A stretch of 64,000 nt of DNA. Origin: Prorocentrum cordatum (taxonomy: Eukaryota > Sar > Dinophyceae > Prorocentrales > Prorocentraceae). The notes beneath the pieces were generated by a model that saw only the letters and a list, made by a program, of their open reading frames with translations, had not been told where the DNA came from and did no database searches. The translations under genes and the position numbers were made by a program. Each line of letters starts with the position of its first letter. The first letter of the stretch is position 1. The DNA is taken from NCBI GenBank assembly GCA_963575745.1, contig CAUYUJ010006557.1, forward strand, positions 177,001 to 241,000, written 5' to 3'. Of this stretch, positions 16,619-27,005 are shown in pieces.

Positions 16619-18796
16619 TACTTCATCGACAGCATTGGTCAAGGTACGACTCTCCCCTGGGAAAGGTCACAGTCAGCATGGGTTATTGCGGGCCCTTGGC
16701 GCAGGAGTGAGTGTTTCCTGTTTGATTTGCAGACAGGCGAGGCAGTGATCTACGCGGCGCAGGCGGACGGCAACCTCAGTGAGCAGGAGATTTACGAGAA
16801 TTGGGACCTAGATGAGGCAGCGGATCGAGCAGAGCTTACAGCATTCGTGGGCCACAGAGTGTTTGCATGCGTGGCTATCAAGAACCTGGACTCGAACAAT
16901 GTGATTGACGCAGTCTGGGTGCGACGCTGGAAGTATAACCCAAAGGCGAAATTGTGGGAGGTCAAGAGCCGATTATGTGGTCGCGGATTCCTTGACTCAC
17001 AAAAACATCAAATCCAACGGCACTCCAGTACAGCTTCGAGGATCAGTCAGAAATTGGTGGTGAGCATGGCTCAGTGTCATCATCTCACTGATCTGGAGAG
17101 TTGGGATATTTCCAAAGCGTTTCTTCAAGGATTATCGTTCGAGGAGTTGAGGAAACGATCTCGTGAGCTCAAGCTGTCTTGCACCACGGTCAGAAAAGTG
17201 CACCTCAATCCTCCAGCGAACGTGTGGCGACATTTGGCCAGCATCAAAGACAGTCCGGTTGTGGTCAGCCCGGTTGACTACGGTCTCTTCATACTGGAGC
17301 TTATCAAGCCGATGTATGGACTGGTTGATGCACCTCATCTTTGGCAAATCGCACTCACGCTCTATCTGGCATCACAACTGGAAGCAAGGATCAGCCTATG
17401 GGACGACAACTTTGTCTACTGGACCGTGGTGGACATCGGTGTACTTCGACGGCGACATCCTCAGACGGCTAAAGAATGTGGAGTTTCTGAAGACCTCCTG
17501 ATAGCAATGACTGACAAGCTTGCAGCCTGTCTCTCAATCCACGTGGACGATCTTCTTTCTCAATCTCGTGAACAGGTTCTGAATTTTCTGCGACAATTGC
17601 TTGAGAGGAAGTTCGGGGCAGTCAAACGTCAAAAGCTGCCCTTCACTCACAACGGAGCTCAACACAGCAGACTGGCAAACGACAGCATCGTGATTCAGCA
17701 GGTGGACCATCTTAAGAAAATCAAGCCATGCGAGGTTCCGAGCTTGGATGACGACCGGCTGGTTTCTGCGCAGCATGCACATGGTTTCAGGAGTATCTTG
17801 ACCAGCATGTTGTTCCTATGCCAATGCAATGTTCATCTTCTGACGGAGGTGACGCAGTTGCAGGGTTTCAACAACGAGCCACGAGTGATGCACCTCAAGC
17901 GGGCGAATGCAGTTCTGAAAAAGGCTCAGAATGACAACCAGATGTTGGGACTACACTTTCCTCGGATCAGCGGCCCATATGTTCTTCGAGCTATCGGCGA
18001 CGCCAACCACACCACCAAGACGAGTGTGTATCCTCAGGAGGGCCAGGTTATCTTGTTGATGCATGACAAGAAGATTTTGCTGGAGCTGAAGAGCGATATC
18101 ATTTCCGACAAGAGCTGCCTGAGTGGAATGTGTCATCCCTTGGCGATTCTCTCGAATAAGGCAAAAAAGGTGGCTCATTCGACAAGTATGGGCGAGACGA
18201 ATTGTGCGCTGAGTGTGGTATCCAATGCACAGATGATAGCACTGCGGATCACGGAGATGCAGATGGACGCGAACATTCCTCAATACGATCGGATTCGAGC
18301 GATGATGAAGATAAATGAGACCGGAGCCTACGAGGTGCCGATCGACCATTTTACCGATTGTAAAGATGTGTTCGAACTGGTGACTGGTCTGAAAAGAATG
18401 CCTCAAGATAAACAGCAGCGTCTTCCGGTGATGGATCTGCGCGAGGAGCGTATCACGACAAGGATCAGGTGGACAATACACATACCCACGGAGATTATGA
18501 TAGCAGATGCCATGACGAAGCCCGGTGTGTTCAAGCAGATGATAAAGCTTCTTACGACAGGATATCTCGATATGAGTTTGGTTCCATTGAAAGCAGCTAC
18601 GGCAAGGAGAATTGTCCACAGGCCAGACATCTATCAGGAGTCAGATCTTGAGTCGATTCAGAAGTTCAACCACGTGCATGGCAACTACGGCATGATGTGC
18701 TACAACTTCCAGGCCGACGGCTACGACATGTTGGACATGAGCTTCACAATGAGTGAGGCCAGCTGCCGTTGCCGCTCAGACTCTCCTCGATCCTAA
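16619..18796 (+). pseudogene. Copia pol, part 6: reverse transcriptase and RNase H
   Basis: The copia frame resumes with YFIDSIGQG. RT features include the family's opening (VWVRRWKYNPKAKLWEVKSRLCGRGF), LESWDISKAFLQG (first catalytic Asp, about 17095-17130), KPMYGLVDAPHLW (about 17310-17345) and the catalytic HVDDLL at 17540-17557. RNase H has all four expected acidic residues: Asp in IGDANH (about 17997), Glu in GETNCAL (about 18190), Asp in TDCKDVF (about 18355) and Asp in IADAMTKPG (about 18505). RT copies the element RNA into DNA and RNase H removes the template. This part is unbroken to the TAA at 18794-18796. The ATG-type start predicted at 16484 lies in the nested element and is not native. 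Confidence 0.92.
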
Positions 18797-19022
18797 CCTC
18801 TTCCTCTCTTGAGCTGATAAGTTTTGGTGAGCAAGTTTTTACAGCGTTATTTTCCGAAGTTTTTTGGATTCGCAACAGCAACCTTAGAAAGTAGAATGAG
18901 ACTGAGATTATAAGCATCAGTTAGAGCAGTAGCAGCATGATTCAGACAAGAGGTTTGATCAAGTGTAGTATCTGTTCAGTACTCACCAGGGCTCAGGGTT
19001 TCGCGAATCAGACTAAACATTT
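18797..19022. other. Region behind copia pol; candidate polypurine tract and 3' LTR start
   Basis: AT-richer 226 bp. It contains the purine-rich 22-mer at 18886-18907, shared with pol at 2147-2168. No LTR can be defined, because the 5' LTR is outside the window and the sequence runs into the polypyrimidine tract. Confidence 0.4.
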
Positions 19023-19190
19023 CAGTCCCTCCTCCCCCCCCATCCCTCCTCCTCCTCCCTCCCTCCTCCCTCCTCCCGCCTCCCCCTCCTCCCCCTCCCT
19101 CCCTCTCCTCCTCACTCCTCCTCCTCCTCCTCCCTCCCTCCCGCCCTCCCTCCCTCCTCCCTCCCTCACTCCTCCTCCTCCTCCTCCTCG

Positions 19191-19241
<51 letters not shown>

Positions 19242-20115
19242 GTCCATCGTCCTCGTCCTCCCTCCTCCTCCTCCCTCCTCCTCCTCCTCCTCGCTCCTCC
19301 TCCTCCTCCTCCTCCTCCCTCCTCGTCCTCCCTCCTCCTCGTCCTCCTCCTCCTCATCATCATCCCTCATCTTCCTCCCTCCTCCTCCCTCCTCCTCCCT
19401 CCTCCTTCCTCCTCCTCCCCCTCCCCTCTTCCGCCTCCTCCTCCTCCTCCTCCTTCCTCCTCCTCCTCCTTCTCCCCCTCCTCCTCCTCCTCCTTCTCTT
19501 TGTCTCCTTCTCCCTCCTTTATCCATTCTTCTCCCTCCTCCCTCTTCCTCCCTCCCTCCCTCCCTCCCTCCCCCTCCCCCTCCCCCTCCTCCCCCTCCTC
19601 CTCCTCCTCGTCCCTCCTCTTCCTCCTCCTCTCCTCGTCCTCCTCGTCCTCCTGCGTCCCTCCTCGTCCTCCCTCCTCCTCGTCCTCCTCGTCCTCCTCG
19701 TCCTCCTCCTTCCTCCTCCTCTTCCTTCCTCCCCTCCTCCTCCTCCTCGTCCTCCCTCCCTCGTCCTCCTCTCTCCTCGTCCTTCTCGTCTCCTCCCTTC
19801 TCCTCCCCTCCACCTCCTCCTCCTCCTCCGTCCTCCTCCCTCCTCGTCCTCCCTCCTCCTCGTCTCCTCCCTCATCATCATCCCTCATCCCCTCCTCCCC
19901 TCATACCTCCTCTCCTCCTCCTCCCTCCTCCCGTCTCTCCTCCTCCTCTTCCTCTCTCCCCCTCCTCCTCCGCCTCCTTCTCTCTCTCCTCTCCTCCTCC
20001 TCCTCCTCCTCCTCCCCGCTCCTCCTCCTCTCTCTCCCCCCATCCCCCTTCCTCCTCCTCTTCCTCCTCCTCCTCCTCCTCCTCCTCCCGTCTTCCCGTC
20101 CCGCTGTCCTCCCGT
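19023..20115. repeat. 1.1-kb polypyrimidine tract (CCT/CTC, TCGTCC)
   Basis: The + strand is almost only C and T, in CCT/CTC triplets with blocks of TCGTCC (about 19195-19260) and scattered G or A. All three frames on both strands are open for long stretches (Pro/Ser/Leu or Glu/Gly/Arg runs); these are composition artefacts, not genes. Mirror-symmetric pyrimidine runs of this length can form triplex (H-DNA) structures. Confidence 0.95.
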
Positions 20116-20680
20116 CTCTGGAACCTTACCTCACGTGTGGAAAAGCGCCGAGGAACATGAAGTGCGTCCAATCAGGTGAAATGTTTTCCTGAATAGTATG
20201 TCAATGATGTTTCCAAGTGGTCAGCCGTGACTTTTCACAATGTCTACTGCTTGGTGGTTTCCAAGTGTGCGTTGTGCTGCTTGCCATATTTTCTGGTCAG
20301 CCCGTGATATGCAACTTTCTCTCTGCTCTGGGAGGTCGTGTTTCTCAGCCGTGTTATTTGGTGAAGTTCGTCTTCCGGTGCGTGCGCGTGCTCTTCAATA
20401 TCGTCTCGTTCAGGGCACGTGTGGTGTAGTATCAGGACATTGTCGTGGCGTCCACTCCAATCCACTCCTCCCTCCACTTCATCCGCTCCTCTCTCCCCTC
20501 CCCCGCGTCTTCCATGCTCCTCCTCCTTCCCTCCTTCTCCCGCGCCCCCTCCATCGCCCCCCCCGTCCGCCGTCCCCGCTCTTCATCCCCGCGCCTGCCC
20601 CTCCCTCGGCTACACGCAAGGAGTGACCCTAGGCAAGTGACCTTTGGTGCGCGGCTCCAGGGGGCGCGGGGAAGCGGGGG
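20116..20680. other. No gene seen; second pyrimidine-rich patch
   Basis: AT-richer sequence to about 20450, then a C/T-rich stretch at 20450-20620. No coherent domain in any frame. Confidence 0.5.
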
Positions 20681-20820
20681 ACCAAACCCAAGCGAGCAAG
20701 CCACTGCTGTCGCATCGCTATCGGCGACCGAAGGACCCCAGTGGGCCCGCACCAAAGGTCAGCGCGCAAGCCGCTGCTATGACATCGCATTCGGCAACTG
20801 GGTGGGCCCAGTGGGTACGC
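20681..20820. repeat. 70-bp imperfect tandem duplication
   Basis: 20681-20750 and 20751-20820 align without gaps from ACCAAA to the final TACGC/CCCGC. They share GCAAGCC, CTGCT, ATCGC and CAGTGGG blocks, with roughly three quarters of positions equal by eye. Confidence 0.8.
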
Positions 20821-21200
20821 ACCGTGACGTCATTCTGGCGAAGGGTCACTCTTGCGTGCAGTCGAGCACCGTCGGCTTCCCGCTTCGCGGAGGCAATCGA
20901 ACGATGCCTCCCCGAATGAACCAGGAGCTCAGTCCCAATGCATCCCATACCTGCCGCTGTTTCCTTCACAGCGTTTCGCGAAGGAGGGCTCTCGGCCGTT
21001 GAAGGCCAGGGGACCACCGAGGAGTCCCACGAGGGGACGGGGAGCCCCAAGGACGCCCGGTCCGGAAGCCGTTTCGCCAGAGACCTCCTCACCACTCCTC
21101 TGGAATCCTGCTCTCGCCGCAATGCTGGCTACAGGTTTGGCCCGGACGGCCTCGAGCCCTCTCAACAAACACCACAAGGTGCACACGGCCGTCCCTAGAG
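20821..21200. other. No gene seen
   Basis: GC-rich; several frames are open by composition only and no domain is recognisable. Confidence 0.4.
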
Positions 21201-21446
21201 GCCTCCGAGATGGGGTCGGAGTAGATGGGGTCGGAGGATCGCGCCGCATCGGCGGTACATCGATGATGCATTGGCGATGCATCGGCGATGCATCCGCGAT
21301 GCACCAGCGATGCATCGTGGACGTCAGCGACGCATCGGCGACGTCGACGTGAGGCAAATCGGGCTCCACATCGAGCCGCATCGGCGATGCATCGGCGATG
21401 CAGCGCGATCCTCCGACCCCATCTACTCCGACCCCATCTGGGAGGC
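21201..21446. mobile_element. 246-bp foldback/MITE-like element with 44-bp inverted arms
   Basis: Left arm 21201-21244 and right arm 21403-21446 are reverse complements over 44 bp with one mismatch. Each arm itself holds a doubled GATGGGGTCGGAG word. The 158-bp centre is a degenerate array of GATGCATCGGC-type units. No target-site duplication is evident in the flanks, and no ORF is credible, so mobility is inferred only from the architecture. Confidence 0.7.
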
Positions 21447-24380
21447 CCAGAGTCCCGTGCTGCAAATGCGGGGTGCTCTGCTGGGGCAACCTCTTCTTCC
21501 CTCCCACCCTCGTCCGTCATGGTGCAGAGGGTCCGGGGGCGGCGCGTGGAGGGGCGGCTCGGCGCGGAGCCCGCAGGGAGGACGAGGGGGGGCAGAGAGG
21601 AGGGCAGGGTCGGGGGCACCAACGCCGAGCGAGGTGATGACGAGGATGTTGGTAGGCGGCGCGCCCGGGGGGGGGGGGGAATGAGGAAGGCGAGCCTTTT
21701 CAAGGGCTTCTGAGAAGTCCCGCCGCCTGCTGAGAAGGACTTCTCCTTCCCACTTTCCCCCCTCGCTCGCCGCCGAATTGGGACATTGGGCATGCCCTCA
21801 GAGCAGTGAGGCCGAGTTGCCTGCGTGGTAAGTACATCGTAGAGCTGGACAGGCCAGGGAGGGGGCGTCGCCCTCGCTCTTGACCATGGCGCACAGCCGT
21901 TGCCTCGGACTGTACGCCTTCGATCTCAGGCGCTCGGCGATTGCTCATCGAGACAGACACGACTCGGAATTCGAATCGAGGAATGATCGAAGCGCTGTCG
22001 TCTGCTGCAGGTAACAGCGGCAGCCATGCCTGTGCTTCGAATCGATTGGAAGCCGCAGGCAGGTGACCCCCCACGCCTGAAGAGCTCTCAGACGGCCAGA
22101 CAACCACCCCTCCCAACGTGACCTCAAGACAGACCAAGACCGCTTCAACACGACTGTAGGACGGCTGACCAGCTGGCCCGAAATGTGCCCAACGTTCCCA
22201 GACGGCCTGAATACCCAACACCATTCATCAAAGCGGCCCGAGGACCTCCACGAAAGACGTCTCCCTAGACGCCCTTTCCCACGGACCGAGACCCCCGAAG
22301 ACGGCCCAATACCCCTGAAGGCTCACAGGCAGGCTCTGATGGGACCCACAAGAAAATCCCCGATGTCCCCCAAAATACCGCCAAGAGGCGCCCGCGCGGC
22401 AACGCAAAGACAGTGAAACTCTACGGCCATGCCACGCTACAGCCCTTCTTTGCAGATTCCCCACGCGCGGTGGCGAACATGCGCGGGGACGCAGCATGAT
22501 ACTGTGCTGCACGCCTTTAGTCTCGGGTCGAACGAAAGGGGGTGAGGAGGGGCTAACGAATTAGCTCACGTGGCAGGTCTTGCCGGCGCCTCACGGCGCT
22601 GGGAGGCGCTGGTGCATCAAGGGTGACGCGGCTATACGACGAGCTGGGGGACCCGTCGGTGGTGCCTGCTAGTCTGGCCTTGGTCCCCCATCTCGTCCCC
22701 GAATGCTTGGCTTCTGCTGGGGAGTTGCGGCAAGCGCCACTCAGCAGTGCAATCTTGCAGCGGAGCGTTCGGCTCCCTCCCAGGTGTCGATTTTTTCGTC
22801 GGCCGTTTTCGTTGCCCACCGTACTCCCCAGTATTGGGGACTGTCCGGGGTGAGCGACTCGTGCAAAGCGCGGTCGCCCCTTCTTTTTGTTTCACTGTTT
22901 CTCTTTTCTTGGACCTGCCTCTTCGGAGGCAGGCCACCGTCCTAGTCCTAATCCTCCTTTCGTCCGGCCCGATCGTCCAGGACCGGATGCACTTCCGCAC
23001 GGGAGGGCGAGAGGGCAGACAGACCTCGGAGGAGGGCCGGTGGAGACAACGGCGGCTCCCCGCCTGGCCAAGACCCGCTGAGGATAGGCCCCCGGACCCC
23101 TCCCAGGGTCCATCCTGACCCGTTTTCCGAAGCGGGTCCAGCGGCGGTGACGACGTGGACACCGAAATGGCTACGGACAAAAATTGGGTAAGGTGCCCAA
23201 CAACAAAATGTTGTCCACAACCGATGGCGGCAGCTAATTGGCAGGCAGCCTTCTGTCTCAAATGGGCAACGTCCGCGGCGACACCGACAGCGAGTCCTGT
23301 TCAAAATGAACAGGCACAGCTGTGTGTCTTCGTACCCAGTCTTTCCGTGCCCACTTCGACAAGGACCGACCTCAACAAAGCTTCAACGACATTGCACCTA
23401 AAACGAAAAGCGAAACGACACCCACCGCTTAAAACACATATTAAAAACGAGACTGGTGCAACACAGCGGCAAGCGAAGCGCAGCGTGTAAAACAAAAACG
23501 GCAACGAAACGAAACAACGCCGCAACGAGACAACATAAGAAAAGGCACACATCAAACTCAACAACGTTGTGGTCGGTCCTTGGACTTCGATCGTACCCAG
23601 ACGAGATGCCTCCAGAAGGCAAAAACAAAAACGACAAATGCCCGGGAGGGCTGCCATAGCCTCGACGCCGCTCGGCCTCTGGGCAATATGCACGGGTCTC
23701 ATGCGGCCGTTCGGGACGGTCCTGGCAACCCCGGGACGCTGTGGGCGGTGCGCAGCTGCTGGCACGCACCCAGAGGCTGGCCAGCCGCCGAGAACTGACG
23801 AAAACGCCCGAAAACCTCAAACCTCGAATTGACCCGAAACGCCCTCCCCCATCCCCCGTACCTACCTACCCCTGACGTTGCCCCCGGGCGGGGACGGAGG
23901 CAATGAAGGCATGGTCTGGCCCGAAAGCTTGAAATCACGCCGGGGAAGGCCGCCCCGCTGTCTTGACCCGGGCCCTTCTGCGACAGAGCGGGCCCCCACG
24001 AAGACCCCGTGAGGCCCCGCCTCGAGCCAGTCGTCGCCGGCACCGCGCAGGAGTCGGCGGCGCCGCACGCACCGCCAAATCTTGAGCCAAAATCTGGCCC
24101 CGCCCCGCCTGGTCGCTCCTGCCGACCCTCCCGCGCTGCCGGCGCATCCCCTTCCCTCCGCTACCTGGAGGAAGGGAGGCAAGGAGGAGGAGCAGGAGGA
24201 CGAGGGAGGGACACGAGATGCCGGCGGAGGGAGGAGGGGTGGCGAGGAGGAGGGGGTCTGCAGAAGGGGGATGAGGAAGGGCGCGTTGCAGTCGCTCCCT
24301 TCGCTCTTCCCAGACCCCTTCGCCGCGTGTGCAAAAACACAACGGAAGCTTTTGACGTATAATTTTTAAGACGGGAGATA
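21447..24380. other. 2.9-kb GC-rich stretch without a recognisable gene
   Basis: Several ORFs of 60-235 codons exist on both strands, for example 21700-22224 and 22632-23261 on the - strand. None shows a domain, a coherent hydrophobic pattern or support over the antisense frames. A G run lies at 21669-21680. The piece 23400-23560 is A-rich and differs in composition from its flanks. I see no RNA gene. Confidence 0.5.
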
Positions 24381-24384
24381 AGAG

Positions 24385-25100
24385 GATAACTATTGCGGAT
24401 CCCCCCGGTGCACCTTGCGTTGTTCAACTAAATGCTCATCCTGGTGCTCGCACCCGGTCTTTCAAAAAATGGAATATTGCGGCTCAGATTCGACCCTGGC
24501 CCCCGGGCTACATCAACAACAGTTCCCGCCCGATACTTTTTCACTATGTATTTCAAACTCTCGCTCTCGGTGGGGCTTCCTCACCATGCACGCCAGAATC
24601 GCGCTCTCGCGTGGTACCGCCTCGCAAGTCATTCAGACGACGCGCCCTCGACACTCAGGAATCGCGCTCTCGGTCTAGGTGTTCCACGATTTACTTGGGC
24701 ATCGCGCTGTCGTCCGAGACCTCCTCGCAATCCATGCACGACACACGCTTCAACAACCCGCCTGCTCGACCTGGCTGCCTGGGCCCGCCTTCCTGACCCA
24801 CCCGTTAAGGTCAACCCGCCCGATCTGCACGTCTGGTTCTGCCACGTGTTTTCTGATCCTGGCCCCATTCCTTCTGATCCTCTCGTGTTCCATCCTTCCC
24901 CTCCCCCTCCATCCGTCCTCCCTCCCCTGCCTTAAAAACCGCACCAAGTACACATGGTAGATAAGTCGGATGTACCGTATCCCCCCGGGAAATGCACGTT
25001 CGAAAACCAAAAGGGCGAATACAGCAACAGCAACAATCATTGTAAGACTGTTTGCTTCTATGTGCTCGCGTTCCACCCGGCACGTATAAACCCAAACTTT
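24385..25100 (+). repeat. R1 dispersed repeat, copy 1
   Basis: R1 is a ~650-750 bp unit. It begins with a word like TTGTTGAAT and GATCCCCC, carries TCGCGCTCTCGCG and GACGCGCCCTCGAC blocks, then a GCCTGCTCGACCTGGC block, a TGGTTCTGCCACGTG block, a short hairpin of TACCCC/GGGGTA type, and ends near GGCACGCGAGCA and GTCTTAA. It is followed by a TTG-type microsatellite. This copy shows all blocks, though its hairpin and 3' end are diverged. It codes for nothing recognisable. Confidence 0.75.
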
Positions 25101-25144
25101 CGGATGTTGTTGCGGTTGCTGTTGATGCTGTTGCTTTCCCCATC

Positions 25145-25290
25145 TCTCAAACATGAATGTTGTAGATCCCCCTCCAGAAACCACTCTATGTTTCAACTGA
25201 AGTGTTTCTCCTGGGGCTCCCACCTTGGTTTGAACAAGGAAAAGCGAAGTGTCACCAAACTGGGCCCCGGGGCCCCGAGATACAACAACA
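25145..25290 (+). repeat. R1 dispersed repeat, 5' fragment (copy 2)
   Basis: Contains only the start of the unit (GTAGATCCCCCTCC, TCCTGGGGCTCCCACCTTG, GTGTCACCAAACTGGGCC). It is cut off by a CAA array. Confidence 0.7.
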
Positions 25291-25375
25291 ACAACCAAAT
25301 CAAGCACAACAACAACAACAACAACCACAACCACAAACACAACAACATCAACAACAACAACAACAATTACTAGCA
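25276..25375 (+). repeat. (CAA)n/(AAC)n microsatellite
   Basis: About 100 bp of CAA-type triplets with ACC interruptions; it reads as poly-Asn/Gln/Thr in the three frames. Confidence 0.9.
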
Positions 25376-25382
25376 CGTGGGG

Positions 25383-26951
25383 ACACTCCGTTCTCACCAG
25401 TGCCAGGGTTTTCATAGGAGGCGGGCAATACCCCCACTTTGTGGGGGGGCCGGTTCAAGCTCTACCAATTTCCAAACGACTCTTCGCCACCACCCACACC
25501 CAGCTTCCCGCCCTATGACGTTCGGACACTTCACTTCGTGGCCTGCGGACGACCTTGGCTACTACACTGGCGCATGGGTACAGTGACTTGTTGTGGTAAC
25601 ATTTTCTGTAAGCTAGCTTAGTATACGACTTTTCCCCCTGTTCCAACACTGGACACCTGTACTGGTTTTTCGTGGTAACATGTTCCTGACGCTAGAATAG
25701 GAAACCACGGTAAACCAGTACGACGCCGGTACTGTCTGTAGGTCCTACAATGATATGGACTGCTTTGGCTGGTGAGGCGCTAGCGTCTGATACGACGTTT
25801 TTCCGTTTCTGTACCACACAAGCGAAGACACTTATTTTGAGTGGTACCACGTGGGTGGCGCCAGCATACCACAGGACTTGTTTCCGTTGTTGTGAGACGA
25901 TACATGCTCATTCTTGTTCTGTGGTTGTCGTTCCGGCCTCAATGTGCAATACTGGCTCATTCGTCTACGAAATACACGTGAGTAGCTCTCTCTGGTTGGA
26001 GGTCCTGCTGGTTGTGGTTGTCCCGATGGTTGTCGCGATGATTGTCCCGATGGTTGTCCCGATTGTTGTTCCGATGGTTATCCCGATGGTTGTCCCGATG
26101 GTTGTCCCGATCGTTGTCCCGATGGTTGTCCCGATGGTTGTCCCGATGGTTGTCCTGATGGTTGTGGTTGTCCCGATCGTTGTCCCGATGATTGTCCCGA
26201 TGGTTGTCCCGATGGTTGTTCCGATGGTGGTCCCGATGGTGGTCCCGATGGTTGTCAGCGATGCCGGATCCTCACGCCCCCCGCGCGGGTAGAAATTTGG
26301 AAAATCCGTGCACGTGTTTTTCGAGGACCTACGGTGCGATTCGTGCGATTTTATGATACGCGGTGCTGAAATTCTTAAGAAACCCAATGGCGTTTGAAGA
26401 TTCCGGCGTGCGCGCGCGAAGAAAAAACGAATGTGTCCCATATGGTATTATTTGACAGGGATGATGGCCCTGGCATGCGCGCAACCGTTGTTGCAGAAGT
26501 TCGAAGCACGTGAAAAAGTTGCTCGCAAGAGCCCGTTTGACAGAAATGTTGAAAAAGTACTGGGTTTCCTAAGAAATCCGCAAGAGCGCGCGGGATGAAT
26601 TTTTGAATTTTTTTTGTTGAAAAACCATTGGGTTTTTCATGTTTTTATGTTAAAATCGCTACGAAAACTAAGGTTTTGGAAGGATTTCATCTTGCGCGCG
26701 CGAGTGTGCACTTCGTGCCATTTTTTGCAAAAGGATTCTTGAAGTTTGGTTATGTTAGAACAAGACATGTCATTTTATATTGTTTTTTGACAGGGAAAGC
26801 GGGCGTCAACAAAACAACCGGATCCGGACTCCCCCGTTTTGCCTGAGACTTCCTCACGAAAATGATGAAAATGTGGCTGCGGCCTAGGCGCGGCGAGGGG
26901 GGCGTGCACAGGGGGCCCAACAATAATTATTCTTTAGAAGTAATAATATTC

Positions 26952-26960
<9 letters not shown>
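25383..26960. repeat. Duplicated block, copy A (longer)
   Basis: 25383-25585 and 26276-26960 match copy B (27006-27905) at high identity. The block includes the AT-rich segment around TTTTTGTTGAAAAACCATTGG and ends in CAATAATTATTCTTTAGAA, an inverted R1 terminus. Between the two matching parts copy A has about 690 bp (25586-26275) that copy B lacks, including the 12-bp minisatellite. No coding domain is visible. Confidence 0.85.
26018..26255 (+). repeat. 12-bp minisatellite GTTGTCCCGATG
   Basis: About 19 units, mostly GTTGTCCCGATG with GTTGTTCCGATG, GTGGTCCCGATG and a few TGATGGTTGTGG variants. The open frames through it (Val-Val-Pro-Met or Gly-Thr-Thr-Ile) are composition artefacts. Confidence 0.93.

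Positions 26961-26986
<26 letters not shown>
26951..26986 (+). repeat. (CAA)n microsatellite between duplicated blocks
   Basis: About 12 CAA triplets, directly behind copy A and just in front of copy B. Confidence 0.9.
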
Positions 26987-26987
<1 letters not shown>

Positions 26988-27005
26988 CACTTTACCCGAA
27001 CGCTC

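Larger units (their letters stand above)
1..18796 (+). mobile_element. Ty1/copia-type retrotransposon, 5' end outside the window, split by a nested element
   Basis: The domain order on the + strand is gag zinc knuckle, aspartic protease, integrase, reverse transcriptase, RNase H, which is the Pseudoviridae (copia) order. The left end lies outside the window, so the 5' LTR cannot be seen and no LTR pair can be compared. Pol runs in one frame from about 765 to 6638, then stops abruptly at a 9,980-bp insertion, and resumes at 16619 without loss of frame once the insertion is removed. Pol carries four in-frame stops (TGA 2829, TAG 4284, TAA 4764, TGA 6399) but no obvious indel after 765. It is therefore most likely a decayed copy; suppression of stops is a weaker alternative. 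Base composition is clearly less GC-rich than the nested element. Confidence 0.9.

Noticed and set aside
18937-20160. A 407-codon + strand ORF and several antisense ORFs in the C/T tract
   Set aside because: They consist of Pro/Ser/Leu or Glu/Gly/Arg runs dictated by CCT/CTC triplets; all frames are open, no domain is present.
21700-22224. 174-codon - strand ORF in the GC-rich spacer
   Set aside because: No domain and competing frames on both strands; no context suggests a gene.
26018-26255. CRISPR-like array
   Set aside because: Twelve-bp direct tandem units without spacers, in a eukaryotic context; it is a minisatellite.
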